Below are positions 62,943 to 64,000 of a stretch of DNA of 64,000 nt, piece after piece (the first letter of the stretch is position 1; each line of letters begins with the position of its first letter). Source of the DNA: Marinobacter sp. 1-4A. GTDB lineage: Bacteria; Pseudomonadota; Gammaproteobacteria; Pseudomonadales; Oleiphilaceae. The notes under the pieces were generated by a model, which made no database searches, was not told the origin of the DNA, and saw only the letters and a list, made by a program, of their open reading frames with translations. The stretch is taken from the NCBI RefSeq assembly GCF_016597725.1, contig NZ_VCGY01000002.1:558001-622000 (forward strand), in the 5' to 3' direction. The translations under genes were made by a program, and so were the position numbers.

Positions 62943-63896
62943 TCAGTTCTGGTTAAGACGCTTCTCAACGGCGTCCATCAACATGCCCCCGATGTCTGTT
63001 CCAAAAGTATCGTCCAACTCCCGGATACAGGTTGGACTGGTCACGTTAATTTCGGTTAGATAATCGCCGATCACGTCCAGTCCAACAAACATCAAACCTT
63101 TTTCCTTGATAACCGGCGCTACCCGCGCACAGATCTCGCGGTCGCGGTCTGTCAGCTCACGACCTTCACCACGGCCACCGGCCGCAAGATTGCCGCGATT
63201 TTCGCCTTGCGAAGGAATTCGCGCAAGGGAATAAGGCACTGCCTCGCCCTCAATCATCAAAATCCGCTTATCACCGTCGCTGATTTCGGGGATGTACTTC
63301 TGAGCCATGGCCTGATGTTCGCCATAGTTCGTCAAGGTTTCAATTATCACACCCAAGTTGAAGTCGTTTTCCTTGATACGGAAGATCGAGTGGCCACCCA
63401 TGCCGTCAACCGGCTTCATGATCACATCACCGTGCTTTGCATAAAACTCACGGAACCGTTTGGCGGAGCGACTCACAAGTAGCGGTGGCGTAAGATCCTC
63501 AAACTGGGTAGCAAACAGCTTTTCATTGCAGTCGCGCAGCGTAGCCGCGGGGTTAACCACCAAAGCGCCCTGTTGCTCTGCGGACTCGAGGATATAGGTT
63601 GCCATAAGGAACTCCCGATCAACGGGAGGATCCTTGCGCATCAAGATAACATCGAGATCGCCGAGCGCGCGATCTCTGTCAGCACCAAAGCTGTACCAGT
63701 CCTCAGGGTCCTTTCGAACCGTTAAACTGCGCGTGTAGGCCATGGCCTTGCCGCCTTCCATATAGAGGTCCTGCAATTCCATGTATTCGATTTCCCAGCC
63801 ACGGTCTTGCGCTGCCAGTAGCATCGCCAAAGAGCTGTCTTTTTTGAAGTGGATATCCTGAATCGGATCCATCACTATCCCGAGTCGAACTGTCAT
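62943..63896 (-). CDS. gshB: Glutathione synthetase
   Basis: 317 residues of the ATP-grasp superfamily that joins gamma-glutamylcysteine and glycine. Family sequence GIVMDPIQDIHFKKDSSLAMLLAAQ at the start, MRKDPPVDREFL in the middle and GLDVIGDYLTEINVTSPTCIRELD near the end are diagnostic. The ATP-grasp loop IMKPVDGMGGHSIFRI is intact. It leads the gshB-tonB-yqgE-ruvX-pyr gene set. Confidence 0.97.
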   Translation of the reverse strand: MTVRLGIVMDPIQDIHFKKDSSLAMLLAAQDRGWEIEYMELQDLYMEGGKAMAYTRSLTVRKDPEDWYSFGADRDRALGDLDVILMRKDPPVDREFLMATYILESAEQQGALVVNPAATLRDCNEKLFATQFEDLTPPLLVSRSAKRFREFYAKHGDVIMKPVDGMGGHSIFRIKENDFNLGVIIETLTNYGEHQAMAQKYIPEISDGDKRILMIEGEAVPYSLARIPSQGENRGNLAAGGRGEGRELTDRDREICARVAPVIKEKGLMFVGLDVIGDYLTEINVTSPTCIRELDDTFGTDIGGMLMDAVEKRLNQN

Positions 63897-64000
63897 AGTG
63901 CCTCTTGAGCTCCCAAGGAGTGAAAAAACAGAACCGGTCTGCAGAGCGAACCGGCCAATAAGTGCTATGCTAGGAAATCAGATGGTATTGTACCCGAGCC
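63897..64000 (-). promoter_or_regulatory. Partial leader of gshB
   Basis: 104 bases ahead of gshB. On the minus strand, GGCTCGGGTACAATACC at the window edge holds a good -10 candidate (TACAAT), but the -35 would lie outside the window. A CAAGGAG-like site is not visible next to the start. Confidence 0.3.

Noticed and set aside
1..64000. tRNA, rRNA, CRISPR or prophage elements
   Set aside because: None was recognised on either strand; every long gap was read and holds only the sites listed.

Overview
The window looks like a chromosomal segment of a marine gammaproteobacterium close to Marinobacter. This rests on the housekeeping gene order (rpoH-ftsX-ftsE-ftsY divergent from rsmD; gshB-tonB-yqgE-ruvX-pyrR-pyrB-pyrX as in pseudomonads), the short ATP-type pckA, and an FHA/PpkA/PppA-controlled type VI secretion system (T6SS). 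Genus is inferred from overall resemblance; no rRNA or tRNA gene was seen.

Positions 1-12.4 kb are housekeeping. The extreme 5' end of hyi and garR (tartronate semialdehyde branch of glyoxylate metabolism) are followed by rpoH, the ftsX/ftsE/ftsY cell-division and protein-targeting genes, rsmD, a membrane fatty-acid desaturase with a FabR/DesT-like operator, mutM, a small exported protein, yrfG, hslR, hslO and pckA.

Positions 12.4-26.3 kb are an accessory island that reads as T6SS cargo. It holds (a) a class 3 lipase between two paralogous exported proteins, (b) a peptidoglycan-binding/M15 peptidase followed by a small lipoprotein, (c) an HD-domain protein, (d) a decayed IS66 element whose tnpB is fused to a foreign membrane-protein tail, and (e) a 1504-residue Rhs protein with an unrecognised C-terminal toxin, followed by an overlapping AT-rich immunity candidate and a second small gene. 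Three unrecognised genes lie between vgrG and rhs.

Positions 26.3-52.8 kb encode a complete T6SS. On the minus strand, in transcription order: tagH(fha), tssJ, tssK, tssL (DotU fused to OmpA), tssM, tagF, pppA, tssA, tssB, tssC1, tssC2, tagJ, tssE, tssF, tssG, tssH(clpV), a lipoprotein gene, hcp and vgrG. On the plus strand, diverging from tagH, are a PAAR tip gene and a ppkA-type kinase gene overlapping it. The kinase, phosphatase, FHA protein and TagF indicate threonine-phosphorylation-type post-translational control. Candidate cargo would attack membranes (lipase), cell wall (M15 peptidase) and an unknown target (Rhs tip).

Positions 52.8-58.1 kb hold a short ORF that may be a gene remnant, then a tripartite TRAP-like transporter (periplasmic binding protein, TatT-type lipoprotein, fused large permease) interrupted by a divergently oriented HU gene. 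Positions 58.1-64 kb hold the pyrimidine operon (pyrR, pyrB, and a non-catalytic dihydroorotase homologue), ruvX, yqgE, tonB and gshB, all on the minus strand and largely overlapping. No CRISPR array, prophage or intact insertion sequence was found.
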